This document shows positions 45,877-55,372 of a stretch of DNA of 64,000 nucleotides, in pieces. The position numbers and the translations under genes are program-made. This DNA is from Cognatundibacterium oligocarboniphilum (lineage in GTDB: Bacteria; Pseudomonadota; Gammaproteobacteria; Burkholderiales; Burkholderiaceae_D). Every line of letters begins with the position of its first letter. Position 1 is the first letter of the stretch. The notes beneath the pieces are model-generated. The model made no database searches. It worked only from the letters and a program-made list of their open reading frames with translations, and was not told the origin of the DNA. The stretch covers positions 516,964-580,963 of the forward strand of contig NZ_JABXYJ010000001.1 in the NCBI RefSeq assembly GCF_013377855.1, read 5' to 3'.

Positions 45877-47238
45877 ATGCGCTCTTATCTGAACAGTCTT
45901 GAATGGCTGCGCAGCGGCCTCTTCTGGCGCACGTTCTTTTTACTTGCCATGCTGGTCATGTCGAGCATGACGATATGGTTTATCAGTTTCAGAACCCTGG
46001 AACGCACGCCGCGCGCAGAACAGCTGACCTCGCAGATCGTATCTATTGCCAATATCACCCGCGCAGCATTAACCCATGCTGCTCCCGAAAAACGTAAAGA
46101 ACTGCTGCTTGAATTCGCCCATAATCAAGGTATACGAATCTATACCTTAAAAGACAGCGATGTGGTGGAAGCGCTGGATTCAAGCGCTTTTTTGGCGGAA
46201 TTCAGTGATCTCCTAAAATCCAGGTTGGGTAAAGAAACCCGCTTCGCCCGCAACGTTAATGGTATTGAGGCATTCTGGATCAGTATTGACATTGAAGGGG
46301 ATGCCTACTGGCTGCAACTCGATGAGGACAAGCTGGATCCGCCCAGCACACTTCCCGTCATCAGCTGGATCACATCAACTCTGCTGATCACCTTGCTGGG
46401 CGCTGCAGCCATTTCCAAATTTATCAACGAACCATTGTCGCGACTCAGCAATGCTGCCCGTCTTCTGGCTCAGGGCAAAGAGCCGCCAGCGTTGCCAGAA
46501 CGTGGTCCCAAAGAAATTCGAGAAACCAACGCCAGTTTTAATCAGATGGTGGAAGATCTGGCACGCATAGACACGGACCGTACCATCATTCTCGCAGGGA
46601 TTTCCCACGACTTGCGCACCCCGCTCGCTCGCATGCAGCTCGAAGTAGAACTGGCAAATCTGGATGAGTCCGCCCGGGAAGGCATGCAGTCTGATCTGTC
46701 CCAGATGGATGCCATCATTAATCAGTTCCTGGACTATGCCAAGCCGATCGAAAGCCTGCGCTTTGATCCGATCAATGTCAGTGAATTATTACAGCAGGTG
46801 ATTCATGAATATGCACGGGTTAATTATCTGCATATCCGTACTTCGATCGCACCAGAGCAATACGTGGCCGGAAATGCAACGGAACTACGGCGTCTGTTCA
46901 GTAACCTGATTGAAAATGCATGTCGCTACGGAAAAAATCCGGACAAACTCAATACCGTGGTGGAAATCCAGTGCAGCCACAAAAACCGCGGAAAAAAACA
47001 GGGTGTATTGATCAGCTTCCGTGATTATGGCGACGGCGCTCCGAGCGATGACCTGAATCGCCTGCTGAAACCATTCACCCGGGCGGATGCCTCCAGGAGT
47101 CAGGCCAATGGTTCCGGTCTGGGCCTGGCCATTGTCGACCGTATTATTCGCCGTCACCGCGGCAGATTAAGAATCTACAATCATGAACGCAAAGGATTTG
47201 TCGCAGTCATGATCTTTCCTGAAATGAAAACCAAATAG
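45877..47238 (+). CDS. envZ: EnvZ-type sensor histidine kinase
   Basis: A 453-residue inner-membrane kinase. Membrane helices at about 17-37 and 160-180 flank a periplasmic sensor of about 120 residues; a HAMP domain follows (NEPLSRLSNAARLLAQGKEPPALPERGPKEI). The phosphorylated His is His244 in GISHDLRTPLARM, and the ATP lid region has N (LIENACRYG), DYGDGAP and GSGLGLAIV. All residues for activity are present. It is in an operon with ompR and ends with a strong terminator at 47239. Confidence 0.93.
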   Translation: MRSYLNSLEWLRSGLFWRTFFLLAMLVMSSMTIWFISFRTLERTPRAEQLTSQIVSIANITRAALTHAAPEKRKELLLEFAHNQGIRIYTLKDSDVVEALDSSAFLAEFSDLLKSRLGKETRFARNVNGIEAFWISIDIEGDAYWLQLDEDKLDPPSTLPVISWITSTLLITLLGAAAISKFINEPLSRLSNAARLLAQGKEPPALPERGPKEIRETNASFNQMVEDLARIDTDRTIILAGISHDLRTPLARMQLEVELANLDESAREGMQSDLSQMDAIINQFLDYAKPIESLRFDPINVSELLQQVIHEYARVNYLHIRTSIAPEQYVAGNATELRRLFSNLIENACRYGKNPDKLNTVVEIQCSHKNRGKKQGVLISFRDYGDGAPSDDLNRLLKPFTRADASRSQANGSGLGLAIVDRIIRRHRGRLRIYNHERKGFVAVMIFPEMKTK

Positions 47239-47262
47239 AAATCCCGGTCAGTGCCGGGATTT
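47239..47262 (+). terminator. Terminator after envZ
   Basis: AAATCCCGG and CCGGGATTT form a 9-bp stem with a 6-nt loop followed by TTTT. It is convergent with the giant coiled-coil gene that ends 43 bases on. Confidence 0.9.
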
Positions 47263-47304
47263 TTTCTATCAGCAACTCGCCTGAACTTGTTCAGATGCGA
47301 CGAC

Positions 47305-50300
47305 TTATCTGCTGTTATTCATCGCCAGCTGTAACCGTGTCTTTCTATCCGCATCCTGTGCCGTTTCTGCTTTAACTGCCTGTTGCGGCTGGACAGCTGG
47401 CTGACGCTTGTCCCCAGGTGCAATCTGCGTCAACTGATAACTCATCTGCAATGCAGGCGCTCCGACACTGGCTCTGACAGGCAATGTCGCAGGTGCATGA
47501 ACAGTTACCGCTGGCGCTGTTGCGGCTACTGCGCTGGCAAACGGAAGATGAACCGACACATGAGTCCACCCGATGGCACCGGATGCTCCGGCGCACAGTA
47601 CCAGCCCTGCCAGCACAGATGGACGCAGACGGAAACGGAATTTCTCAGCCGCTTTGACTTCTTCCATTGACGCTGACGCCAATTCAGCAGGAACGTCAAC
47701 TGGTGCGATCGCCAGCATTTGCTGAGCCTGCAAACGCCAGGATTCACTGTCGGACTGATTGCTGCGCAGTTTTGCCATCAATGCCTGAGCCAGGATTCCG
47801 GCTTCCCGGTGTTCCGCATCCAACTGCTGCTGCAATTGCTCCGTCTCAGACTGGATCGCGCTTTCCTGTGATTCCAGTTTCTTTTTCAATTCATCTGCAT
47901 CTGCCTTGTGCTGCAACTGGCGTTCTGCAAGTTGCTCAATCTGTTGCTGCAACCGGGCATTCGATTCCTGCTGAACCTGTTCTTCAGCAGACATACGCAA
48001 TACAGTCTGCTGAGCCTGCTCCAGCGCCTGTTGGCTGGCGAAAATTTCAGCCCGTTGCTTCAAAAGCTGATCCGCAAATCCTGCTTCAGCTTCTTCTTTT
48101 CGCTGCAACTCTTCCAGCAGAGACTGCTCAAGCTGAAGACGCGCAGCCAGGTCTTTAGCCAGGGCTTGCTCTGCTGCGATCCGCTGTGTCTCAAGCGTCG
48201 TTTGTTCCTGTTCTATCGCCAAACGGTTTTGTAGTTCAGCAATCGCGATTTTTGCCTGTTCTGCACGCGCTTCCTGTGCAGCGGACAATTCCTGCTCCAG
48301 AGCCAGCTTTTGCTGTTCCAGTGCGCTGGCCTCTTGCTCTTGTCGGGCACGCGCAACACTCTGCGCTGCCAGTGCCTGTTCTGCCTGCAAGCGTTCGCGG
48401 GACGCCTGCAAAATCAATGCTTCCGCCTCCATTTTTTGATCAATTGCCAGCAACGCCTGCTGCTTCATCTCTATGGCCTGTTGCTCTTGCTGTTGCTGCA
48501 ACTGCAGCGCCGCAATATGGTGCTGAGTCAGCTCAATATTTTGTGCCTCCAGCCTTTGTGCGGTCAGCATTTCATCTGCCTGCGCCTGTGCAGCGATCGC
48601 CGCTTCCTGCTGGGTCGCCGCCTGCAATGCAGCCAGTTCTGCCGCTTCTTTTTCTGCCGCAGTTTTCTTTTGCATGGCAACGCTGGCATTTTGCTCTGCC
48701 TGGGCACGTAATTCCGCTGCCTGCAGATATTCCCGTTCAGCCAGCCGATGTTGTTCTGCCGCACTAAGCGCCTGCTGTTCAGCAACTGCTTTCCGACGCA
48801 GCAGACTCAGCGCTTCCAGTTCCAGCGCCGCACGGCGGCTTTCCATCATCGCCAGCGCCTCAGCTTCCTGCAATTTATCTGCCGCTGCCTGCATGGCGAT
48901 TTTTTGGGCTTCTGCATGTTCGGCTGATTTGGCAAACAATGCCTGCTCAATCTCAGCCTGCTGTGCGGCAGCCTGTTGCGCCCGCTGCTCTTCCTCTGCC
49001 CGCAAAATAGCCAATGCTGCCGATTTTTGCTCATCTTCCAGCCGTTGCCGGGCAGCCAGTTCCAAAGTTTGTTCTGCCGCCAGTTTTGCCTTGAGCTCCT
49101 GACTCAGCTGCTGCTCGGTTTCCAGGCGTTCCTGTTCAAGACGGACAGATTCCTTCAGCAAACCGGTTTTCTGTTCCAGCGCAGCGGCAGCTTCCCTCTT
49201 AATGAATGCTTCTTCCGCAGCCTGCGCCAGCCATTGCTTTTCAGCAGCATTCAGATGGTCGGCGATCTGTTTCGCCTCTGATTCTGCAGCCGCACGTTGC
49301 TGCAACAAGAATAGTTGTTCCTGTTCAGCCTGGATGCGTGCAGCCGCCTCATCCTTCGCTGCCTGCTCCGCCTGCTGCTTCGCGGTCAGCACGGCCATTA
49401 ATTCCTGCTCGGCCTGAATACGCGCCTGTTGCGCCACAACCAGCTGCTGCTCTTGTTCCAGACGCTGGATACTCAGGGTCTCCATCAGTTTTGCCGCATC
49501 TGCATGGGCCGCTAGTTCCTGATGCAGTGCTTCTTCGGCGGCCAGCGTTGCTTCGGCAGCGAGACGGACAATCTGCTGCGCACGCGCATTCGCCTCTGCA
49601 AACTCGCTTGCCTGCTGCTCACTGACTAAACGGCTCTGCAAATGTTCCTGTGCATTTTTTTCAGCCTCCAATCTTGCTTCTGTACTCACCAGCAACTGGG
49701 CTTCTTCGGCGGAACGCTGTTGTAGCACGCGATCTAATTCGGCAATTTTCCGATTTTTTTCTACTACCAGCTGATGCGCTTTATGCTGGCTGGCAGCATA
49801 ATTTTCTGCCTGTGCATGTAAAGTTTTTTCTGCCTCCAGCCTGGCCTGCATCAACGCTTCAGCTTCTTTTTCAGCACGCGCACGTGCTGCGGCCAGCTTT
49901 GCCTGTTCTTGTTCGGCAATGGCTTTGGATTGCGCTGCAGCGCAGGCTGACTGCTCGGCAGCGAGTAATTCCGCTGCTGCCGCCGCGGCCAGTTTATCGG
50001 CCTTTACTTTCTGCTCCTGAAGTTCTGCCTGCTGTGCCAGCGCCGCCGCCGCCTGCTGTTGTGCCTGCACCTTCTCCTGTTCCAGACGCGTCAGCTGAGT
50101 TGCGGCCCTGACCCTCTCTGCCGCCGCCTGCGCCGCCTGTTGCTCTGCCGCTGCCTGCATTTTTTGTTGTTCTGCCAGTTTCTGCTCTTCCGCCAGACGT
50201 ACTTCAATAGCTGTGCGCAGCAGTTGTTCAGCCTGCACACGTTGCAAGTGCTGATCACGCTCCATCTGTTCTGCTTCTGCTTTTGCCTGCAGTTCAGCAG

Positions 50301-52737
50301 TCAGTTGCTTTTCCGCTTCCAGCTTTTGCTGAACCAATGCCAGTGCCCGTTTTTCAGATTCGGCCCGCTGCCGCAACACTTTTCCCAACTCTTCAGCTTC
50401 TGTCACTTTGATCTGTGCTGTACTGGCAGCCTGCTTTTGCAATTCAGCATGCTCCTGTACTTTTTGCAGGCGTAACTGTTCGGCCTGTATCAACGCCATG
50501 CGCGATGCACGGACTTCGGCCTCCTGTTGACGACGGCTTTCCAGCATCTGCATATGCTGGCGGTCTGCATGTGCGCGTGCAATCACCTGCTCGGCAGTCG
50601 CTTTTTCTGCTTCCAGTTTTTCCTGCGCTGCGAGGGCTGCCTGTTTTTCCGCCTCTGCCCTGACCTGCTCAGCTTTTGCGATTTCAGATGCCTGTTTTTC
50701 TTTCAGTGCTGCCAGTGCAGCAGCTTTACGCTGCATGTCCTTCTGCAATTGAGCTTGCTGCAATGCCTGACGCTCTGCGGCTGCTTTTTCTTCCTGCGCC
50801 AGACGCAGTTCACGTTCGGCATACTCTTTGGCAGCTGCAAGCGCTTTCATTTGTTCTTCTGCCTGAAATCTGGCTTCAGCTTCCTTCTGGGCAGCTTGTT
50901 CCAAAGCGAGTTTTTCCTCAGCAGCTTTCAACGCCAGCTGAACTTTTTCTGCACGACGACGTTCCAGTTCCAGTTTTTCATCCAGCAGTTCGATGGTTTT
51001 TGCTTCATCCTCAGCCAGTTGCTGTTGAACGCGCAATAACTGACTCACATCCTGGCTTTTCTTGACAGTTGCCTCTGCCATTTTCTGCTGCAGACCGGCT
51101 TGCTCAATCGCGGATTTCAGGGCAATTTTCTCAGCTGCACATTCTGTTTCCTGCGCAATTCTGGCTGCACGTTCGGCGGCTTCTTTCATTCGCAGCAATT
51201 CTGCATATTCCTGATCTGCCTTTGCGCGAGCCTCCACCTCTTCGGCATGCTGGCGCTCCGCCTGGCATTTCAATTCGAGCGCTCGGACTGCGTTCTGTTC
51301 AGCTTCGGCACGCATTTTTTCAGCCCGCAGCAATTCCTGTGCTTTTTTAACCTTCAGTTCCGCAGCAGCATTGGCACGCTTCAGCAACTCTGCCTGAAAA
51401 GCACCAGCGCTCAATGCCTGCTGCTCTGCATCAGCCTGCTCACGTGCCGCCTGTACGGCAATACGTTCCATTTCGGAACGTTCTTTTGCCAGCGCGGCCG
51501 CGCGCTGTTCTTCCACAGCACGCTGCCGTGCTATTTCGGTTGCTTCCTGTTCTGCGATGCGTCGCTGACGAGCTTCTTCTGCCGCATCCGCTTCTGCCTG
51601 CAAACGGACTCGTGCCTGAACATCTGCCTGCTGCTCACTTTCGATACGACTCATCGCCGTCGTCTGCAGCTCACGTTCGGCACGGATACGGGACTCAGTC
51701 GCTTCACGGATTTTTTCTTCGGCTTCTTTACGAGCCTGCGCTGTTGCTGTAGCGACTTTTTCAGCCTGTTCCCGTTTTGCAGCAGCGACCTGCAGCTCCT
51801 GTTCGGCCTGCAAACGCAACTGTATTGCCTCTGCTGCGCGGCGTTCCGACTCCATGCGCGCCTGAGCAATCGCTTCCTGTTCCTGTTCAATCGCAACCCG
51901 TGCCAAGGCATCTTCTTTGGCACGCGCCTCAACCGGCGCACGATTAATGGCAAGTTCAAGTGCCATTGCTTCTGCCTGCTCCCGCTCTTTTGCAGTCTGT
52001 AAGGTTTCGTGACGGACTTTCGCCAGCATTTCCGCCGTTTCACGAGCCTCTCGTTCGCGTTTCTCGCGTTCCCGTGCCAGTTCGGCGATGCGGGCGTCAG
52101 CGCGGGCACGCTCCACGGCCTGCTGCCGCGCTCCCTCGGATGCAGCAAAACGCTCTGCTGCCCAGTTGCGAGCAGTTTCCGTCTGTTGACTCAGTTGCTT
52201 AACCTCGGCCTGAGCACGGGCTGCAATGTCTGATTCTGCCTTCCATTGCATTTCAGCGCGGGCTTTTGCTTCCTGCTCCAGTTTCTGACGCAACTCTGAC
52301 TGTTCTTTTGCCCGATTTTCCATCTGCGCCCTTTCCTGCAGATTGCGAGCTTCCTGTTCATTGGCAGCGATTCGAGCGGCTGCGGCTGCCTGGGATTGTT
52401 TTTCAGCCAGCAAACGGGCCTGCATGCTGTTGGCAGCATCTTGCTCCAATGCCAGTTTTTTCTGTGCCAGCTCGGCAGCTTCCGCTTCTGCCTGAGCGCG
52501 GGATTCAGCCAGTGCTCTGGCCTGGGCTTCTGCTTTCAAGCGGGTTTCTGAAGCGACAGTTGCCCTGGCTTCGGCTTCCACCCGGGCGATCGCTTCGCGG
52601 ATACCTTTAACATCGATACGGGAATTCGACTCCAGCACATCAGACGAGGACGAGTAATCTTCTTTAGGATCGACACCCCTGTCCAGCGTGAGTCCCCCTA
52701 AAGAAAACTGATTTAACATTGACTGATGACTGTCCAT
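47305..52737 (-). CDS. Giant coiled-coil protein with one C-terminal membrane segment
   Basis: About 1,810 residues. From roughly residue 45 to 1,690 the sequence is an uninterrupted Ala/Glu/Gln/Arg/Leu-rich helix of the type AEAEARA, AEQQAxxxA, with few Pro or Gly, as in long coiled coils; no other domain is recognised. A single hydrophobic segment SVLAGLVLCAGASGAIGW (about 1,707-1,724) is followed by a Pro/Ala/Val-rich, basic tail of about 85 residues. The basic N-terminal side and helix would make it a bitopic protein with the long rod in the cytosol and a short periplasmic tail. The ATG at 52737 has AGGAG 6 bases upstream; a GTG at 52776 is in frame. It is alone, facing ompR-envZ. Confidence 0.85.
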   Translation of the reverse strand: MDSHQSMLNQFSLGGLTLDRGVDPKEDYSSSSDVLESNSRIDVKGIREAIARVEAEARATVASETRLKAEAQARALAESRAQAEAEAAELAQKKLALEQDAANSMQARLLAEKQSQAAAAARIAANEQEARNLQERAQMENRAKEQSELRQKLEQEAKARAEMQWKAESDIAARAQAEVKQLSQQTETARNWAAERFAASEGARQQAVERARADARIAELAREREKREREARETAEMLAKVRHETLQTAKEREQAEAMALELAINRAPVEARAKEDALARVAIEQEQEAIAQARMESERRAAEAIQLRLQAEQELQVAAAKREQAEKVATATAQARKEAEEKIREATESRIRAERELQTTAMSRIESEQQADVQARVRLQAEADAAEEARQRRIAEQEATEIARQRAVEEQRAAALAKERSEMERIAVQAAREQADAEQQALSAGAFQAELLKRANAAAELKVKKAQELLRAEKMRAEAEQNAVRALELKCQAERQHAEEVEARAKADQEYAELLRMKEAAERAARIAQETECAAEKIALKSAIEQAGLQQKMAEATVKKSQDVSQLLRVQQQLAEDEAKTIELLDEKLELERRRAEKVQLALKAAEEKLALEQAAQKEAEARFQAEEQMKALAAAKEYAERELRLAQEEKAAAERQALQQAQLQKDMQRKAAALAALKEKQASEIAKAEQVRAEAEKQAALAAQEKLEAEKATAEQVIARAHADRQHMQMLESRRQQEAEVRASRMALIQAEQLRLQKVQEHAELQKQAASTAQIKVTEAEELGKVLRQRAESEKRALALVQQKLEAEKQLTAELQAKAEAEQMERDQHLQRVQAEQLLRTAIEVRLAEEQKLAEQQKMQAAAEQQAAQAAAERVRAATQLTRLEQEKVQAQQQAAAALAQQAELQEQKVKADKLAAAAAAELLAAEQSACAAAQSKAIAEQEQAKLAAARARAEKEAEALMQARLEAEKTLHAQAENYAASQHKAHQLVVEKNRKIAELDRVLQQRSAEEAQLLVSTEARLEAEKNAQEHLQSRLVSEQQASEFAEANARAQQIVRLAAEATLAAEEALHQELAAHADAAKLMETLSIQRLEQEQQLVVAQQARIQAEQELMAVLTAKQQAEQAAKDEAAARIQAEQEQLFLLQQRAAAESEAKQIADHLNAAEKQWLAQAAEEAFIKREAAAALEQKTGLLKESVRLEQERLETEQQLSQELKAKLAAEQTLELAARQRLEDEQKSAALAILRAEEEQRAQQAAAQQAEIEQALFAKSAEHAEAQKIAMQAAADKLQEAEALAMMESRRAALELEALSLLRRKAVAEQQALSAAEQHRLAEREYLQAAELRAQAEQNASVAMQKKTAAEKEAAELAALQAATQQEAAIAAQAQADEMLTAQRLEAQNIELTQHHIAALQLQQQQEQQAIEMKQQALLAIDQKMEAEALILQASRERLQAEQALAAQSVARARQEQEASALEQQKLALEQELSAAQEARAEQAKIAIAELQNRLAIEQEQTTLETQRIAAEQALAKDLAARLQLEQSLLEELQRKEEAEAGFADQLLKQRAEIFASQQALEQAQQTVLRMSAEEQVQQESNARLQQQIEQLAERQLQHKADADELKKKLESQESAIQSETEQLQQQLDAEHREAGILAQALMAKLRSNQSDSESWRLQAQQMLAIAPVDVPAELASASMEEVKAAEKFRFRLRPSVLAGLVLCAGASGAIGWTHVSVHLPFASAVAATAPAVTVHAPATLPVRASVGAPALQMSYQLTQIAPGDKRQPAVQPQQAVKAETAQDADRKTRLQLAMNNSR

Positions 52738-52950
52738 ATCCTGCTCCTGAATTTGAGAGTCGTTCTCCGAAGACACTGGCCTGGCGCTTCCGGAACTTCC
52801 TAACCTGAATTATCGATGAAGGAAAATCAAACAATCCTGCGAGCAAAGGCAGAAAACCCCCTTATTTCTGCATTCCGGAATCAGCAGGCATCCCAATCCT
52901 CGCCTGAGGGACGTAAAATACGGGTCACATCAATATGCCGGAGAAAGATC

Positions 52951-53583
52951 TTGAACGAATTAGTTACTGAAATTAAACACCCGCTGATACAGCACAAACT
53001 GTCGCTGATGCGAAGCAAAGATACGCCGACAGATAATTTCCGGCGTTTATTGCGGGAAATCAGTCAGATGCTGGCTTATGAAGTCACGCGGGATTTACCG
53101 ATTGAATTTACCCGGATTGAAACGCCGATCCAGACTATTGACGCACCGACCATCAGTGGCAAAAAACTGTGCGTCATTTCTGTATTGCGCGCCGGCAACG
53201 GTATTCTGGATGGCATGCTCGATCTGCTGCCCAATGCGCGTGTCGGTCATATCGGTCTGTACCGCAACCCGGAAACACTGGAACCTGTCGAATACTATTA
53301 CAAAGTCCCTGAAGACATTGCCGAGCGTCTGGTGATTGTGGTTGATCCGATGCTGGCAACCGGTAATTCTGCAGCGGCGGCGATCGAACGCCTGAAACGC
53401 GGTGGCGCCAAAAGCATCAAGTTTGTCTGCCTGCTGGCAGCACCAGAGGGCATCAAGGTCATGCAGAAAGCCCATCCTGATGTCCCGATCGTTACCGCTT
53501 CTATCGACCAATGCCTGAATGAACACGGCTATATCGTGCCCGGTCTGGGTGATGCGGGTGATCGCCTGTTCGGTACCAAATAA
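52951..53583 (+). CDS. upp: Uracil phosphoribosyltransferase
   Basis: Pyrimidine salvage: uracil plus PRPP to UMP. The start is placed at TTG 52951 ([17 protein letters not shown]), which gives 210 residues, the normal length, and has GGAGA 7 bases before it; the frame stays open back to an ATG at 52816 but the extra 45 residues are not part of the family. The PRPP site is [18 protein letters not shown] and the uracil site is the C-terminal [25 protein letters not shown] region. A hairpin terminator follows. Confidence 0.95.
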   Translation: MNELVTEIKHPLIQHKLSLMRSKDTPTDNFRRLLREISQMLAYEVTRDLPIEFTRIETPIQTIDAPTISGKKLCVISVLRAGNGILDGMLDLLPNARVGHIGLYRNPETLEPVEYYYKVPEDIAERLVIVVDPMLATGNSAAAAIERLKRGGAKSIKFVCLLAAPEGIKVMQKAHPDVPIVTASIDQCLNEHGYIVPGLGDAGDRLFGTK

Positions 53584-53595
53584 GCATTTCTGGCG

Positions 53596-53617
53596 ACTCC
53601 GGTGCCTGCACCGGAGT
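53596..53617 (+). terminator. Hairpin after upp
   Basis: ACTCCGGTGC and GCACCGGAGT form a perfect 10-bp stem with a 2-nt loop; the following sequence is only mildly T-rich, so termination strength is uncertain. Confidence 0.6.
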
Positions 53618-53660
53618 GTTCTCCCTGATACCACAGCCTGAACATAAATCTGCACCCACT

Positions 53661-54821
53661 ATGACTGTCAGCTTTCTTCCTTCTTCCAAATTACCAGAAG
53701 TCGGCACCACAATTTTCTCAGTCATGTCTGCATTGGCAGTAGAGAAAAAAGCCGTTAATCTGGGGCAGGGATTTCCCGATTTTGACTGCGATCCGGCCTT
53801 GCCGGCAGCAGTCACGCGCGCCATGCAGGAAGGTCTGAACCAGTATCCGCCTATGCCGGGGTTGCCTGCTTTCCGACAACAGATCAGCGATAAGATCGTC
53901 AGCCTGTATGGCCAGCGCTACGACCCTGCCACCGAAATCACGGTGACAGCCGGAGCAACCCAGGCCATCCTGACCACGCTGCTGGCCTGTGTCCATCCAG
54001 GTGATGAAGTCATTGTGATTGAACCGGCTTATGACAGCTACATTCCCTCGATCCGTCTGGCAGGCGGCGTTCCGGTACTGGTCAGTATGGAACTGGGAGA
54101 GCAAGGTTATAGCATTCCCTGGGAGCAGATTAAAGCCAAAATCAGTGACAAAACCCGTCTGCTGATGCTGAATTCACCGCACAACCCGACCGGCTTTGTC
54201 ATGACAGCGGCAGATATCAGCGCACTCTGCGAGATTGTGCGCGGCACCAGGTTACTGATTGCCTCTGACGAAGTGTACGAACACATGGTTTTCGACGGTA
54301 TGCGTCATGAATCGCTGGCATGCTATCCGGAACTGGCTGCGCGCAGCTATATTATTTCCAGTTTTGGAAAAACTTATCATGTAACAGGCTGGAAAGTCGG
54401 TTATGTGGCTGCTCCGGCAGCTTTGATGGCGGAATTCCGCAAAGTGCATCAGTTCAACGTCTTTACCGTCAATACTCCGATGCAGGCCGGACTGACGCAT
54501 TACATGCAAAATCCGGCTCCTTATCTGGAACTGTCTGGTTTTTATCAGAAAAAACGGGATTTATTCCGGCAAGGTCTGCAAAAGACTCGTTTCCGCTTAT
54601 TGCCATGCGCCGGAACCTATTTCCAAAGTGTTGATTACAGTGCGATTTCCTCCCTGTCGGAACTGGACTTTGCGCGCTGGCTGACCACTGAGGCCGGCGT
54701 TGCGGCGATTCCGGTTTCCGCTTTTTATCAACAAGGAAAAGAGTCGAGAATTGTGCGCTTCTGTTTTGCCAAGCAGGACGCCACTTTACACGAGGCATTA
54801 CATCGTCTGGCAGCACTCTGA
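53661..54821 (+). CDS. PLP-dependent aminotransferase, methionine/YbdL type
   Basis: A class I aminotransferase of 386 residues. The PLP lysine is in SSFGKTYHVTGWKVGY; NSPHNPTGFV and DEVYEHMVFDG bind the cofactor. PEVGTTIFSVMSALAVEKKAVNLGQGFPDF at the start is the signature of the YbdL/methionine-glutamine aminotransferase group, which regenerates methionine from 4-methylthio-2-oxobutyrate. The ATG at 53661 gives the usual N-terminus; the in-frame GTG at 53616 overlaps the upp hairpin. Convergent with the small secreted-protein gene. Confidence 0.88.
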   Translation: MTVSFLPSSKLPEVGTTIFSVMSALAVEKKAVNLGQGFPDFDCDPALPAAVTRAMQEGLNQYPPMPGLPAFRQQISDKIVSLYGQRYDPATEITVTAGATQAILTTLLACVHPGDEVIVIEPAYDSYIPSIRLAGGVPVLVSMELGEQGYSIPWEQIKAKISDKTRLLMLNSPHNPTGFVMTAADISALCEIVRGTRLLIASDEVYEHMVFDGMRHESLACYPELAARSYIISSFGKTYHVTGWKVGYVAAPAALMAEFRKVHQFNVFTVNTPMQAGLTHYMQNPAPYLELSGFYQKKRDLFRQGLQKTRFRLLPCAGTYFQSVDYSAISSLSELDFARWLTTEAGVAAIPVSAFYQQGKESRIVRFCFAKQDATLHEALHRLAAL

Positions 54822-54870
54822 GCAAACTGGGCAGATGATTTACCCGAAGAAATCCATCCACATACTAAGG

Positions 54871-54932
54871 GGGAGTATCCAAAAAAAACCAGCATTATTC
54901 AAGGAATAAGGCTGAAATCCGGAGATACTCCC
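54871..54932. repeat. 62-nt palindromic intergenic repeat, copy 2
   Basis: Bounded by GGGAGTAT and ATACTCCC, as copy 1 at 26229-26290, and of equal length. Here the terminal arms extend to a perfect 13-bp pair, AAGGGGGAGTATC (54867-54879) against GATACTCCCCCTT (54924-54936), followed by TTTTTT on the plus strand. Inside, CAGCATTATTC and GAATAAGGCTG form a second inverted pair. It sits between convergent genes and may double as the aminotransferase terminator. Confidence 0.6.
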
Positions 54933-54964
54933 CCTTTTTTTAAATCATAGTGAATTTGGGCGAT

Positions 54965-55372
54965 TTATTTCGTCTGTTTCTGTGCCAGCTCCTGATCGCG
55001 GGCAATGATCCGCAACTGGCGCTGCACGGCCTTCGCTTCGATTTCCATGCGTTGCAGAGTCGGCAAATACTGCCGGCGGTCGATTTTAATTTGTTTCAGG
55101 CAATTATTTACAAAAAACAAATCATAGCAATGACGTTCAGCCGATACATACCAATTTTGTAAACGCTGCTGCAAAGCTTCACTTTGCGTGACGATGCTTT
55201 CAGCTTCTTCGTTGGTATGAATGCTGTTGACGGGGTATTGTGTGTCCATCGCATGTACCTGAACCGCAATGATTTTCAGCTCATCCGGCTGCTCTCCCGC
55301 ATACGACCACTGTGCAGGATAAACAGCAACGCAGCACCATACAGCACGTATGAATAAGGAATTCAGTTTCAT
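54965..55372 (-). CDS. Small secreted protein downstream of zapE
   Basis: 135 residues with a signal peptide (MKLNSLFIRAVWCCVAVYPAQWSYA). The mature part is helical, with two Cys (RHCYDL and NNCLKQ) and a C-terminal charged helix (RDQELAQKQ). No family name recognised. Its ATG overlaps the zapE stop by one base (TGATG), which implies translational coupling and a possible link to division or envelope processes. Confidence 0.75.
   Translation of the reverse strand: MKLNSLFIRAVWCCVAVYPAQWSYAGEQPDELKIIAVQVHAMDTQYPVNSIHTNEEAESIVTQSEALQQRLQNWYVSAERHCYDLFFVNNCLKQIKIDRRQYLPTLQRMEIEAKAVQRQLRIIARDQELAQKQTK

Noticed and set aside
47667-48767. Pro/Ala-rich open frames (163 and 193 residues) opposite the coiled-coil gene
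   Set aside because: Artefacts of Ala/Gln/Glu codons read from the other strand.
51100-52002. 300-residue Cys/Phe-rich open frame antisense to the giant coiled-coil gene
   Set aside because: The complement of GCN/GAR-rich repeats naturally stays open; product is low-complexity Leu/Cys/Phe with no signal or domain.
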